Source: a virus. From it: DNA of 22,446 nucleotides. Every line of letters begins with the position of its first letter. Within the stretch, counting starts at the first letter, position 1. This document shows, piece by piece, positions 1 through 7,450 of this stretch. A program made the translations under genes and the position numbers. Where the stretch lies: the IMG/VR virus record IMGVR_UViG_3300010371_000117, positions 1 through 22,446 of that record. One strand, 5' to 3'. The notes beneath the pieces are model-generated. The model was not told the origin of the DNA. It made no database searches and was given only the letters and a program-made list of their open reading frames with translations.

Positions 1-61
1 AGGCGCAATCTCTCCCCGCCCTTTTTTCCCAAATCGACGTTGCCGAAAGGTGGTGGTTTTG

Positions 62-361
62 ATGACCACGAAGTCGCATTTGCGGGCCGTTGGGGCCAAT
101 GAAAAGCCTGCCGCCCCGGTGAAGTCGAAGTCGGTTACCGAAGCGGCCAAGGGTGGGACGACCCGGGAGCTGTTGGCGGCGACGCGGGATCGTATCGCAG
201 TCGCAGTGGAGGATCCGAACACGCCGGCCCGTGATTTGGCGGCCTTGTCGAAGCGGTTGATGGAGACGGTGCGGGACATCGAGGCGATTGACGCCCGCAG
301 TCAGGAGTCCGAGTCTCATGCCGAAGTCAGCGACGGTAAGTTCGACGCCGCGGCTATCTGA
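62..361 (+). CDS. terS: Putative terminase small subunit
   Basis: This 99-residue protein probably recognises phage DNA and hands it to the large terminase for packaging. It has a basic, Pro/Ala/Lys-rich start (about residues 1-30) followed by a helical segment with T-R-E-L-L, then D-P-N-T-P-A-R-D-L-A-A-L and R-D-I-E-A-I-D-A. As I recall, that pattern is common in small terminase proteins of actinobacterial phages. The reading frame opens at a GTG at 50, but the ATG at 62 sits about 8 bases after AGGTGG (48-53), so I chose 62. It lies directly before the large terminase and overlaps it by 44 bases, which is the usual place for this gene. No helix-turn-helix is obvious by eye, so the function rests on the sequence style and position. 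Confidence 0.7.
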   Translation: MTTKSHLRAVGANEKPAAPVKSKSVTEAAKGGTTRELLAATRDRIAVAVEDPNTPARDLAALSKRLMETVRDIEAIDARSQESESHAEVSDGKFDAAAI

Positions 362-1796
362 GGTTGCCCGCGAGCTGGTGATTCCCGAGGGGATCGTGAC
401 GACTGCTTGGCCGCGGATTGTGGCGAAGTGCGCGGAGATGGGCGTTTCGTTCGATTCGTGGCAGAACGGTCTTGGCGCGATTGCGTTGGGCAAGCGGAAG
501 AACGGCAAGTACGCGGCGACGGTGGGCGGCATTGTGATGTCGATTCCACGACAGGTCGGAAAGACGTTCCTGGTGGGCATGATCATCATTGCCCTGTGCG
601 TTATTTTCCCGGGCTTTACGGCGTTGTGGACTGCGCACCGTACTAGGACTACCTCGATGACTTTCTCATCCATGCAGGCCATGGTGAAGAAGAAGAAGAT
701 TTGGCCGCACGTGAAGGCCATTCGCACGGCCAATGGCGAGCAGGAGATCTTGTTCACCAATGGTTCCGTGATCATGTTTGGAGCCCGCGAGCAGGGGTTC
801 GGGCGAGGCTTTGACAAGGTTGATGCCGAGATTTTCGATGAGGCGCAGATCCTTAGCGAGAAGGCGCTTGAGGATATGGTGCCTGCCGCGAACCAGTCCA
901 CGCAGGAGTCCGGCGCGCTGTTGTTTTTCATGGGTACACCGCCGCGTCCTACGGATCCTGGTGAGGAGTTCAGCAACCGTCGCGCCAAGGCGATGTCGGG
1001 CAAGGCGAAGAACATTGTCTATGTCGAGTTCTCTGCCGATGCGGAAGCCGACCCTGATGATCGAGAGCAGTGGGCGAAGGCCAATCCGTCTTTCCCGCAC
1101 AGGACGCCTGTCGAGTCGATGGAGCGGATGCGGGAGAACCTGACGGATGACGACTCGTTCAAGCGTGAGGCGTTGGGGATCTGGGATGCCGAGGATTCTG
1201 CCCGCGTTATCGATGAGGATTCGTGGAATGCAGTGGCGGATCCCGCGTCGATGGCTATTGATCGCCTGTCGCTCGCCATTGATGTCCCCCCGAATCGCGG
1301 CATTGCGTCCGTGGCTCTTGCTGGTCAGCGGCCGGATGGTCGGTGGCATGTGGAGCTTGACGATTCCCGGAAGGGCGTCGATTGGGTGGTGCCTTGGGTT
1401 GTCGCCCGAGCTGAGAAGAACCGGCTTCATGCGGTGGTGGTCGATGAGATGTCGGGTCTTGTGGAGAAGCGGCGTGACCGTCACTACCTGATTGGGACCG
1501 ATCTTCTGGTGACGTTGGCGGCTGCTGAGGGGCGGGACATGGCTATTGCGTGCGCGAAGTTCTACGACGGCATTATAGACGGCTCGGTGCTGCACACGGA
1601 TCAGCCGCAGGTGAATGTGGCTCTGTCCCTTGCCCGAAAGCGCCCTCTTGCTGGCGGCTGGGCGTGGAACCGCAAGGATGCCGCGTCTGACATCACGCCA
1701 ATTGTGGCCGAAACCCTTGCCCTGTGGGGCTCACAAAACGACAACGTGAAGCGTCCTGCGAGGCGTTCAGGATCCAGGACGGCGGTGGTGCTTTGA
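318..1796 (+). CDS. terL: Terminase large subunit
   Basis: This is the packaging ATPase and nuclease (492 residues) that cuts concatemeric DNA and drives it through the portal. The Walker A motif S-I-P-R-Q-V-G-K-T is at residues 75-83 and the Walker B motif A-E-I-F-D-E-A is at 170-176, with D174 and E175. An F-F-M-G-T-P-P-R coupling motif is at about 204-211. The C-terminal RNase H-like nuclease has candidate metal-binding Asp residues at D322 (A-I-D-V-P), D376 (V-V-D-E-M) and D458 (S-D-I-T-P). The frame is open from 288, but the ATG at 318 follows AGGAG (303-307) by 10 bases and is the better start. Its stop codon overlaps the portal start. Motifs, order and length all agree, so I am very sure. 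Confidence 0.97.
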   Translation: MPKSATVSSTPRLSEVARELVIPEGIVTTAWPRIVAKCAEMGVSFDSWQNGLGAIALGKRKNGKYAATVGGIVMSIPRQVGKTFLVGMIIIALCVIFPGFTALWTAHRTRTTSMTFSSMQAMVKKKKIWPHVKAIRTANGEQEILFTNGSVIMFGAREQGFGRGFDKVDAEIFDEAQILSEKALEDMVPAANQSTQESGALLFFMGTPPRPTDPGEEFSNRRAKAMSGKAKNIVYVEFSADAEADPDDREQWAKANPSFPHRTPVESMERMRENLTDDDSFKREALGIWDAEDSARVIDEDSWNAVADPASMAIDRLSLAIDVPPNRGIASVALAGQRPDGRWHVELDDSRKGVDWVVPWVVARAEKNRLHAVVVDEMSGLVEKRRDRHYLIGTDLLVTLAAAEGRDMAIACAKFYDGIIDGSVLHTDQPQVNVALSLARKRPLAGGWAWNRKDAASDITPIVAETLALWGSQNDNVKRPARRSGSRTAVVL

Positions 1797-3220
1797 GTTT
1801 CGAGAAGCTGAACGTTCCCGGACTGACGGATGACGAGCTGCTGACGCTGAACCTGTGCGCCGAGGAGTTGTCGCGGAAGTCGCGTCGGAACTTCTTGCGC
1901 TCGTCGTATTACGACGGGAAGCGTGCGGTTCGGCAGGTTGGCACGGTTATTCCGCCGCAGTACGCGAACATCGGGATTGCGTTGGGGTGGGCGGCAAAGG
2001 GCGTTGATGGGCTTGCCCGTCGCTGCAACTTGGAGAAGTTCATCTGGAATGGCGGCGATCTCGATTCGCTGGGCATGGATGAGCTTGAAGAGAGCAACTT
2101 TCTTCTGTCCGAACTGTCGCAGGGCCGCACGGATTCCCTGATCCATGGTGTCTCGTATCTGATCACCACGAGGGGTGACGAGTCGGAGGGCGAGCCGGCG
2201 GCGCTGGTGCACACGAAGGATGCACTGAATGCCTATGGCGAGTGGAATGCTCGCCGCCGTTCACTGGATAACCTTCTGTCGGTCACGTCGTGGGATGAAG
2301 GCAGGATCACGGGCTTCGTCCTGTATATGGATGGCGTGACGGTCAATGCCGATAAGGCGGATGGCAAGTGGTCGGTTGATCGCTCGGACCATCCATGGGG
2401 GGTTCCGGCGGATCCGCTGGTATACCGCCCGCGGGGTTCGCGGCGCATGGGCAAGTCCCGTATCACCCGTCCGGTCATGTCGCATCAGGATTCGGCACTG
2501 CGGGCCCTTATGCGGCTCGAAGCGCACATGGATGTCTACACGATCCCGAAGCTGATCCTGTTGGGCGCGGACGAGTCGATCTTCAAGAATCCGGATGGAT
2601 CCACGAAGGCTTCTTGGCAGATTGCGCTCGGGCGCACGTTCGGCATCCCTGACGACGATGACTCGTCGGCCGCAAATCCCCGTGCCGACGTGAAGCAGTT
2701 TGACGCGCAGTCCCCGGAATCCCATCTGGCGGACTTGAACGCGCTGGCGAAGCTGATGGCGCGTGAGACGGATCTGCCGGATTCCGATTTTGCTTTGACG
2801 GATATGGCGAACCCGACGAGCGAGGGTTCTTATTCGGCGTCGCGGGAGAACCTGATTTCCGAGGCCGAGGGGGCAATGGACGATTGGGCTGTTCCGATTC
2901 GCCGCACGGTGACGCGGGCTCTGGCGATCCAGGGTGGCCTTAGTGCAATTCCGGATTCGTGGCGGTCCATTGAGTCGAAGTGGCGTTCTCCGATCTACCT
3001 GTCTCGGGCTGCTGCTGCGGATGCCGGTGCTAAGCAGATTGGCGCGGTTCCGTGGCTTGCCGACACCGAAGTGGGACTCGAATTGCTGGGGCTTGATGAG
3101 CAGCAGATCAGTCGTGCGATGGCGGATAAGCGGCGCGCTGCTGGCCGTGCTGTGATTGCCGCATTGGCTCCACGGGCGACGACTGCCGCTCCGGTGGTTG
3201 ACGATGGCGACGGCGCGTGA
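1793..3220 (+). CDS. Portal protein
   Basis: This protein forms the dodecameric ring at one capsid vertex through which DNA enters and leaves, and to which terminase and connectors bind. It is 475 residues long, the usual size for SPP1 gp6-like (Phage_prot_Gp6) portals of actinobacterial siphoviruses. Typical stretches are the N-terminal R-S-S-Y-Y-D-G-K, the central P-L-V-Y-R-P-R-G followed by R-I-T-R-P-V-M, and a clip/stem region with R-L-E-A-H-M-D-V-Y and P-T-S-E-G-S-Y-S-A-S-R-E-N-L. The frame opens with a GTG at 1724 inside terL with no visible ribosome site. The TTG at 1793, which shares a TTGA with the terL stop and follows a G-rich GGCGGTGG stretch, is preferred. The end overlaps the next gene. 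Identity is firm and the exact start is less so. Confidence 0.93.
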   Translation: MSFEKLNVPGLTDDELLTLNLCAEELSRKSRRNFLRSSYYDGKRAVRQVGTVIPPQYANIGIALGWAAKGVDGLARRCNLEKFIWNGGDLDSLGMDELEESNFLLSELSQGRTDSLIHGVSYLITTRGDESEGEPAALVHTKDALNAYGEWNARRRSLDNLLSVTSWDEGRITGFVLYMDGVTVNADKADGKWSVDRSDHPWGVPADPLVYRPRGSRRMGKSRITRPVMSHQDSALRALMRLEAHMDVYTIPKLILLGADESIFKNPDGSTKASWQIALGRTFGIPDDDDSSAANPRADVKQFDAQSPESHLADLNALAKLMARETDLPDSDFALTDMANPTSEGSYSASRENLISEAEGAMDDWAVPIRRTVTRALAIQGGLSAIPDSWRSIESKWRSPIYLSRAAAADAGAKQIGAVPWLADTEVGLELLGLDEQQISRAMADKRRAAGRAVIAALAPRATTAAPVVDDGDGA

Positions 3221-3881
3221 GTCCAAGGCCGCCTTGCAGTTGGTCATGGGGGCTGCTGTCGAGTCCGCTACGACCCTATTAGGCGGCCTGTCGGGTACAC
3301 CGGAGCAGAAGCGGGCGTTGCTGTTGGATGCGACGCCGGAGCTTGTGGCCTACTACGCGGACGGCACGTCTGCACTGGCTGCCGACTTCTATGACGATGC
3401 ACGGGAGGCCGCAGCGGCCCCGAAGTTGTATGTCGCGGAGCCGATTGTCGTTGACCGTACCGAGAAGATCCGGCGTGCCGTTGCATGGGCGTCCGAGCCG
3501 TTGTTCGGCGACGACCCGCGGGATGCTTCGAGCCGCTTGAGTGAAGTTGTGAACCTGGAAACGGCTCGGCCGTACCGGGACACGATACTTACGAACCGAC
3601 GCCGGGATCCTTCGGCGGTCGGGTGGCGACGCATCAATAGCGGCGGTTGCAAGATGTGCAGGATGCTTGCCGACCGTGGCGCGGTCTACACCGAGAAGTC
3701 GGTCCGCTTTGCCGCGCACCCGAACTGCAAGTGCTCGGCCCAGCCAGTGTTCTCGTCCGAGGACTACGGGGAGGAGGCAAGCGTCATGCAGTACATGGCG
3801 AGCAAGAAGCGCCGCACTCCGGAGCAGCAGGCGAACCTCCGCGACTACCTGAACGCCTACTACGAAGACTTCCACGGCTGA
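3204..3881 (+). CDS. MuF-like minor head protein
   Basis: This 225-residue protein belongs to the MuF-like minor head protein group, a few copies of which sit near the portal inside the capsid and can be ejected with DNA. In actinobacterial phages it is often labelled capsid maturation protease, but I see no protease catalytic motif. The diagnostic C-terminal metal-binding-like pattern is clear: C149-x2-C152 in G-C-K-M-C, then H172-P-N-C175-K-C177. The N-terminal two thirds is helical. I chose the ATG at 3204, which overlaps the portal end by 17 bases, because the first 16 codons of the longer frame from 3156 lie inside the portal and look like shadow sequence. Its position between portal and scaffold is standard. 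Confidence 0.87.
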   Translation: MATARESKAALQLVMGAAVESATTLLGGLSGTPEQKRALLLDATPELVAYYADGTSALAADFYDDAREAAAAPKLYVAEPIVVDRTEKIRRAVAWASEPLFGDDPRDASSRLSEVVNLETARPYRDTILTNRRRDPSAVGWRRINSGGCKMCRMLADRGAVYTEKSVRFAAHPNCKCSAQPVFSSEDYGEEASVMQYMASKKRRTPEQQANLRDYLNAYYEDFHG

Positions 3882-3919
3882 CCGTGGGAAAGCGCAACGG
3901 TCGCGCTTCAAGACCGGTC
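3880..3919 (+). other. Alternative hairpins before the scaffold gene
   Basis: The gap between the MuF-like gene and the scaffold gene holds two overlapping 6-bp stems that cannot form together: GACCGT (3880-3885) with ACGGTC (3897-3902), and AAGCGC (3890-3895) with GCGCTT (3903-3908). The palindrome GACCGGTC follows at 3912-3919. No T tract follows, so this is not a classical terminator. It could be an RNA processing or attenuation site tuning expression of the scaffold and capsid genes. That function is inference. Confidence 0.25.
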
Positions 3920-3951
3920 AACGTTCGACGGAACAGAAACGGGGCAATCCG

Positions 3952-4464
3952 ATGAGTAACGAACCAAACGCAGGCGAGCAGCAGAAGGCCGGAGGCGAAA
4001 GCCAGGGCCAGGGTGCCGGCGAATCGCAGGGCAAGTCCTTCACGCAGGCCGATGTTGACCGCATCGTCCGGGAGCGGCTGGCCCAGCAGGCGAAGAACCA
4101 GTTCGGCGACTATGACGATCTGAAGACGAAGGCCGAGGGCGCAAAAACGCTTGAGGAACGTCTCGGGACGCTGGAAACCGACCTTGCTTCTGCCCGCACC
4201 GAAGCGCTCCGGGCGAGTGTTGCCGCACGGTTCGGGGTCAGTACGGAGAAGGGGCCGAAAGGCGAACCCTCAGATGCAGACCTGTTTCTCACCGGAACCG
4301 ACGACGCCACTCTCGTCGCCCAGGCACAGCGCTTGGCGGCCCGGGAGGCTGACCGCAAGAAGCAAGGCAACGTCGCACGACGGGAAGGCAACAACCCTGG
4401 CGGCGGCGCCGAAGATCCACTGCGGGAGTTCACCCGCAACCTCTTTAAAAACGACCCTGAATAG
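3952..4464 (+). CDS. Scaffolding protein
   Basis: This 170-residue protein probably guides assembly of the procapsid shell and is then removed. It has the composition expected of scaffolds. A Gly/Gln/Glu-rich disordered N-terminus (about 1-28) is followed by F-T-Q-A-D-V-D-R-I-V-R-E-R-L-A (about 30-44), a hallmark of phage scaffold proteins. A charged coiled coil spans about 45-95, and the C-terminal tail ends in F-T-R-N-L-F-K-N-D-P-E, likely the capsid-binding part. It ends 11 bases before the major capsid gene, the normal partner order. The ribosome site is weak (ACGGGG upstream of the ATG). No protease domain is visible. Confidence 0.9.
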   Translation: MSNEPNAGEQQKAGGESQGQGAGESQGKSFTQADVDRIVRERLAQQAKNQFGDYDDLKTKAEGAKTLEERLGTLETDLASARTEALRASVAARFGVSTEKGPKGEPSDADLFLTGTDDATLVAQAQRLAAREADRKKQGNVARREGNNPGGGAEDPLREFTRNLFKNDPE

Positions 4465-4475
4465 GAGGCCATCAA

Positions 4476-5372
4476 ATGGCCGTTTTGACCACTGGGGATC
4501 TGACGATCCCGAAGCAACTCCTTGACCCGTGGGTCAAGAACATCCACGACGGTTCCGCCATTTCCCAGCTCTCGGGCTCGATCCCGATGAAGTTCGGCAA
4601 GGGCGAGGCGTTCATCTTCGACTCGGGTGAAGCCGAGTACGTCGGTGAGGGCCAGAACAAGTCCTCGAACGACATCACGTCGGACGTGCAGACCACCGAA
4701 CCCTTCAAGTTCCAGAAGACGATCCGTACCACGGATGAAGTCCTCTGGGCCGATGAGGATCATCAGATGGACGTGGTTCGGCAGATCCTTGACCAGATCC
4801 AGCCGGCGCTTTCCCGCGCTCTGGACTTCGGCATCGTGCATGGCATCAACCCGAAGACGGGTGCCGCCGTGGCAGCGATGACGCAGAAGCTGGTTGCTGC
4901 CACGACTTCCATCGAGTACGACGCGACGAAGGCCCCGTATGTGGCTACGGACGCGGCCGTGGCCGCGCTGATGGCCGCCAATGGTGTCCCGAATGGCGTG
5001 GCGCTGGATCCGAAGCTGGCCGCTACGATCTCGGGCACCCGCACCACGGAGGGCGTGAAGCTCTACCCGGACTTCTCGTTCGCGAACGACACGTCCACCT
5101 TCGAGTCGCTGCGTGCCGCGACTTCGCGCACCATCGGCGCCACCGGCGTCGCTGCAACCGCGTCGAACCTGCTGGCCGTCGTGGGCGACTTCTCGGCTGT
5201 CCGTTGGGGCATCCAGAAGACGCTTGGCCTTGAGGTCATCCGGTTCGGTGACCCGGACGGCAACGGCGACCTGAAGCGTAACAACCAGGTTGCGTTCCGC
5301 GCTGAGGTTGTCTACGGCTGGGGCATTGCCGAGCTGGATCGCAACTTCGCCAAGATCGTTGACGCGGTCTGA
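4476..5372 (+). CDS. Major capsid protein (HK97 fold)
   Basis: This 298-residue protein is the shell subunit. It shows the pattern of HK97-fold capsid proteins from actinobacterial siphoviruses: an N-terminal arm beginning A-V-L-T-T-G-D-L-T-I-P, an E-loop region with E-Y-V-G-E-G-Q-N-K, a spine helix with L-S-R-A-L-D-F-G-I-V-H-G (about 110-125), and a C-terminal A-domain with V-V-G-D-F and N-Q-V-A-F-R-A-E-V-V-Y-G-W-G-I. It has no long N-terminal delta domain, consistent with the separate scaffold gene just upstream. A strong TAGGAGG (4463-4469) precedes the ATG, fitting a protein needed in hundreds of copies. The stop TGA shares a base with the ATG of the next small gene. Confidence 0.95.
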   Translation: MAVLTTGDLTIPKQLLDPWVKNIHDGSAISQLSGSIPMKFGKGEAFIFDSGEAEYVGEGQNKSSNDITSDVQTTEPFKFQKTIRTTDEVLWADEDHQMDVVRQILDQIQPALSRALDFGIVHGINPKTGAAVAAMTQKLVAATTSIEYDATKAPYVATDAAVAALMAANGVPNGVALDPKLAATISGTRTTEGVKLYPDFSFANDTSTFESLRAATSRTIGATGVAATASNLLAVVGDFSAVRWGIQKTLGLEVIRFGDPDGNGDLKRNNQVAFRAEVVYGWGIAELDRNFAKIVDAV

Positions 5373-5524
5373 TGCCTCGTTTGCGTAACGAGGTGACTGG
5401 CGCGGTGTTGTCGGTTTCGGATTCCATCGCCGCCCGGCTGGGCGGCGTGTGGGTTCCGGCCGATGACGCCAAGCCGGAGCCGAAGCGGGCCTCGAAGTCC
5501 CGCAAGGCCGACGAGGACAAGTAG
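5372..5524 (+). CDS. Small conserved protein after major capsid
   Basis: This 50-residue protein starts M-P-R-L-R-N-E-V-T-G and ends in a very basic tail K-S-R-K-A-D-E-D-K. The body reads A-V-L-S-V-S-D-S-I-A-A-R-L-G-G-V-W-V-P-A, a compact pattern I have seen in small proteins encoded right after the capsid gene in actinobacterial phages (DUF7302-like, from memory). Its ATG shares one base with the capsid stop (TGATG), so it is probably translated by coupling. The role is not known. A head-associated or connector-associated peptide is possible because of its place. The short length and charged tail argue against an enzyme. Confidence 0.75.
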   Translation: MPRLRNEVTGAVLSVSDSIAARLGGVWVPADDAKPEPKRASKSRKADEDK

Positions 5525-5539
5525 CAAGAGGGGGCGGTC

Positions 5540-6013
5540 ATGCCGACATCAGTGACACCAGTGAAGCTTGCGGTCGCGCTGGGCAAAGCCGCCCCCGAAG
5601 CCGGGTCGGTCACGGAGCAGCAGTGGCAGATGTGGATTGATGACGCGGAAATGCTCATTGATTCACGGCAAGCCGATCTTGGGCTCGATGCCCCGGATCA
5701 GGCGAAGGTTGACTACGTGATCCGCGAAGCCGTCGTCGCGCACATCAAGCGGCCCGACGATGCCACGCAGGTGACGGTCGCGGTCGATGACGGTTCCACG
5801 TCGCGGTCCTACAAGTCTGGCAAGGGTCGGATTGTGATTCTTGATGAGTGGTGGGCGCTGCTCGGGCTGGTTGAGCCCAGCGGGGCTTTCTCGCTGGACA
5901 TGGTTGGTCGCGCTGCGGTGGTGCACCAGCCGTGGTGTGCGGCGATGCTGGGCGCGAACTACTGCTCGTGCGGGGCTGACATTGCGGGCTACCCGATCTA
6001 TGAGTTGGGGTGA
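5540..6013 (+). CDS. Head-to-tail adaptor / connector
   Basis: This 157-residue protein is the likely first connector ring under the portal. It matches the helical connector type (HK97 gp6 / SPP1 gp15-like): a helical bundle with Q-W-Q-M-W-I-D-D-A-E-M-L-I and Y-V-I-R-E-A-V-V-A-H-I-K at about 28-70, then the loop S-T-S-R-S-Y-K-S-G and R-I-V-I-L-D-E-W-W-A-L-L-G. The ATG follows AGAGGGGGCGG (5526-5536). An odd extra C-terminus carries H129, C133, C142 and C144 in H-Q-P-W-C and Y-C-S-C-G-A-D-I, a possible small zinc-binding tail. Position after the capsid gene and before the stopper supports the call. Confidence 0.82.
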   Translation: MPTSVTPVKLAVALGKAAPEAGSVTEQQWQMWIDDAEMLIDSRQADLGLDAPDQAKVDYVIREAVVAHIKRPDDATQVTVAVDDGSTSRSYKSGKGRIVILDEWWALLGLVEPSGAFSLDMVGRAAVVHQPWCAAMLGANYCSCGADIAGYPIYELG

Positions 6014-6019
6014 CCGGTC

Positions 6020-6421
6020 ATGAGCATTGCGGAAGACATCTCCTCGATGCTGCCGGAATTGCAGACAGCGGCAGAATCGCTAATGATCGACCAGTGCGCC
6101 GCAGCCCGCGCTACGGGTGGTTTCGTCACGGATCCGGTGACCGGCGTTGATACCCCGGCTACGGAGCCTGTTTATGCGGGTCGGTGCAAGGTGCAGACGA
6201 CGGTGGCGCAGGCAGCGTCTCCGGAGGCTGGCGAGCACACGTTCACGGTTGCGAACCTGCAGTTGCATTTCCCGGTGTCGGCGCCGTTCCAGACTGGGGA
6301 TCAGGTGACGGTTACCGAGTCGTGGGATCCGCAGAACTTGGGCGTATATCGGCTGGTGGAGTTGGCTCGCGGCACGTTTCGGACGGCGCAGCGCTGGAAT
6401 GTGGAGCGGGTGACCGCATGA
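6020..6421 (+). CDS. Head-tail stopper-like connector (DUF6093-like)
   Basis: This 133-residue protein probably forms the second neck ring that closes the DNA channel. It begins with a helix (M-S-I-A-E-D-I-S-S-M-L-P-E-L). A beta-rich domain follows with Y-A-G-R-C-K-V-Q, H-F-P-V-S-A-P-F-Q-T-G-D-Q-V-T-V and the ending F-R-T-A-Q-R-W-N-V-E-R-V. This layout matches the phage stopper proteins listed as DUF6093 or Gp16-like. It follows the adaptor by 6 bases, and its stop overlaps the start of the next gene (ATGA at 6418), so it is translationally coupled. The exact family name is from memory, while the connector role follows from order and fold style. Confidence 0.72.
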   Translation: MSIAEDISSMLPELQTAAESLMIDQCAAARATGGFVTDPVTGVDTPATEPVYAGRCKVQTTVAQAASPEAGEHTFTVANLQLHFPVSAPFQTGDQVTVTESWDPQNLGVYRLVELARGTFRTAQRWNVERVTA

Positions 6422-6813
6422 GCGTTGATTCTTCGGATCTTACCGAACTTGTACATGACTTCGGCGAGGTTCCCGGGAGGCTTGCCGGCAAGGTCAAGCC
6501 GATCATGGCGAAGACCGGTCTGGCGACGAAGAAGCGGATGCAGGCTGACGCGAGAGCTTCCAAGCACTTCAAGGGGCTCGCCCAGTCCATCGACTATGAC
6601 GTGCGGACCTTCGGGTTTGATGGCATCGGGGTCATCCAGGTCGAGGTTGGCGCGAACCCTGATCGCTCGCCGGCATTCGCACTGAATGACATCGCCTACT
6701 TTGGCGGGTCGAATGGCGGTGGCGGGACAGTCGCGGATCCTGTTGTGGCGATGCGGCAGGAGGAACCGATTCTGCTGGGTTTCCTGCAGATGGCCGTGGA
6801 GGATCTGCTGTGA
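6418..6813 (+). CDS. Neck / tail-completion protein (HK97 gp10-like)
   Basis: This 131-residue protein is of the HK97 gp10-like type that joins head and tail. An early helix (about 3-40, with V-K-P-I-M-A-K-T-G-L-A-T-K-K-R-M) is followed by strands with I-D-Y-D-V and V-I-Q-V-E-V-G-A. A Gly-rich loop F-G-G-S-N-G-G-G-G sits near 95, and the final helix ends F-L-Q-M-A-V-E-D-L-L. The ATG at 6418 is in an ATGA with the preceding stop; longer versions of the frame from 6184 lie wholly inside the previous gene and are shadow. Its stop overlaps the GTG of the next gene. Confidence 0.75.
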   Translation: MSVDSSDLTELVHDFGEVPGRLAGKVKPIMAKTGLATKKRMQADARASKHFKGLAQSIDYDVRTFGFDGIGVIQVEVGANPDRSPAFALNDIAYFGGSNGGGGTVADPVVAMRQEEPILLGFLQMAVEDLL

Positions 6814-7256
6814 TCGAGTTTTACGAAGCCGTGAAGGCATTGCTTCCGGAGTCGGTGAAGGTACACCTGTTTGCGCCGCGATTCATGGACTCGACGGGCA
6901 AGACGCGTGTTCCATCCTTGGCTGATTATCCGTACCTGATTCTGTGGGGAACGCCAGGGACTGAGTTTTCTGGCGATGGCCCACAGTTTCCGTCGTCGTG
7001 TGATGACCCGGACTCGGTGCAGTTGGATGTGCGTGTCACGTATGTGGCGACGTCGTCCACTTCCCTGCAATGGCTGCTCGAACGTGCCCGCCCTGCATTG
7101 AACCGGCACTCCCCAATCGTGGCGGGCTACAGCGTGAGCCGAATCCGGTTGGAGTCGCTGACGAACATAACCACCGACGATGACGTGACTGTTGGGTCGC
7201 TGCACCCGCTGTTCACGGTGGACGAGTTCACCCTTACCGCGCACAAGACCACTTAG
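6810..7256 (+). CDS. Tail terminator protein
   Basis: This 148-residue protein probably caps the tail tube at the end that joins the head. It fits the tail-terminator class: an N-terminal helix (I-E-F-Y-E-A-V-K-A-L-L-P), strand K-V-H-L-F-A-P, then P-Y-L-I-L-W-G, a strand with V-Q-L-D-V-R-V-T-Y-V-A and the helix S-L-Q-W-L-L-E-R-A-R-P-A-L. It ends with a beta strand before the stop. The start is GTG, overlapping the previous stop (GTGA at 6810-6813). Neighbours are the gp10-like neck protein and the tail-tube pair, the standard position. Family members diverge strongly, so position carries much of the weight. Confidence 0.75.
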   Translation: MIEFYEAVKALLPESVKVHLFAPRFMDSTGKTRVPSLADYPYLILWGTPGTEFSGDGPQFPSSCDDPDSVQLDVRVTYVATSSTSLQWLLERARPALNRHSPIVAGYSVSRIRLESLTNITTDDDVTVGSLHPLFTVDEFTLTAHKTT

Positions 7257-7264
7257 GAGCCGTG

Positions 7265-7450
7265 ATGGCTGACAACAACTTCATCGAGGCTGTGGACCGC
7301 AACGGAAACAAGCGAATGGTCCCGCCTCACTACTTGGACGCACCGTTCAATTTCAAGCTCCCGCCCTCGCGGCGTGGGAAGGCCGATCCGGCCACCGTGA
7401 AAGCAACCGAACCGGCACGGCCGGAGAAGAAGGAGGAGGCCAAGGGATGA
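7265..7450 (+). CDS. Small protein before tail tube, function unknown
   Basis: This 61-residue protein starts with an ordered part, N-N-F-I-E-A-V-D-R-N-G-N-K-R-M-V-P, then H-Y-L-D-A-P-F. It finishes in a Pro/Lys/Glu-rich, probably disordered tail (about residues 32-61). Two starts are possible, GTG 7262 and ATG 7265. TAGGAG (7254-7259) is five bases from the ATG, so I chose 7265. The end overlaps the tail-tube start (ATGA). Short proteins of this sort are often found between terminator and tube genes in actinobacterial phages, and no function is established to my knowledge. A tail assembly accessory role is inference from place only. Confidence 0.7.
   Translation: MADNNFIEAVDRNGNKRMVPPHYLDAPFNFKLPPSRRGKADPATVKATEPARPEKKEEAKG

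Noticed and set aside
666-1595. Reverse-strand frame of 309 codons opposite terL
   Set aside because: Shadow composition; the + strand carries Walker and nuclease motifs in this interval.
2261-3247. Reverse-strand frame of 328 codons opposite the portal
   Set aside because: Arg/Pro/His-rich shadow sequence; the portal on the + strand explains the region.
3647-3955. + strand frame of 102 codons ending on the scaffold start
   Set aside because: The tidy ATGA contact is tempting, but the protein is Arg/Gly-rich shadow of the MuF-like gene with no family-like sequence.
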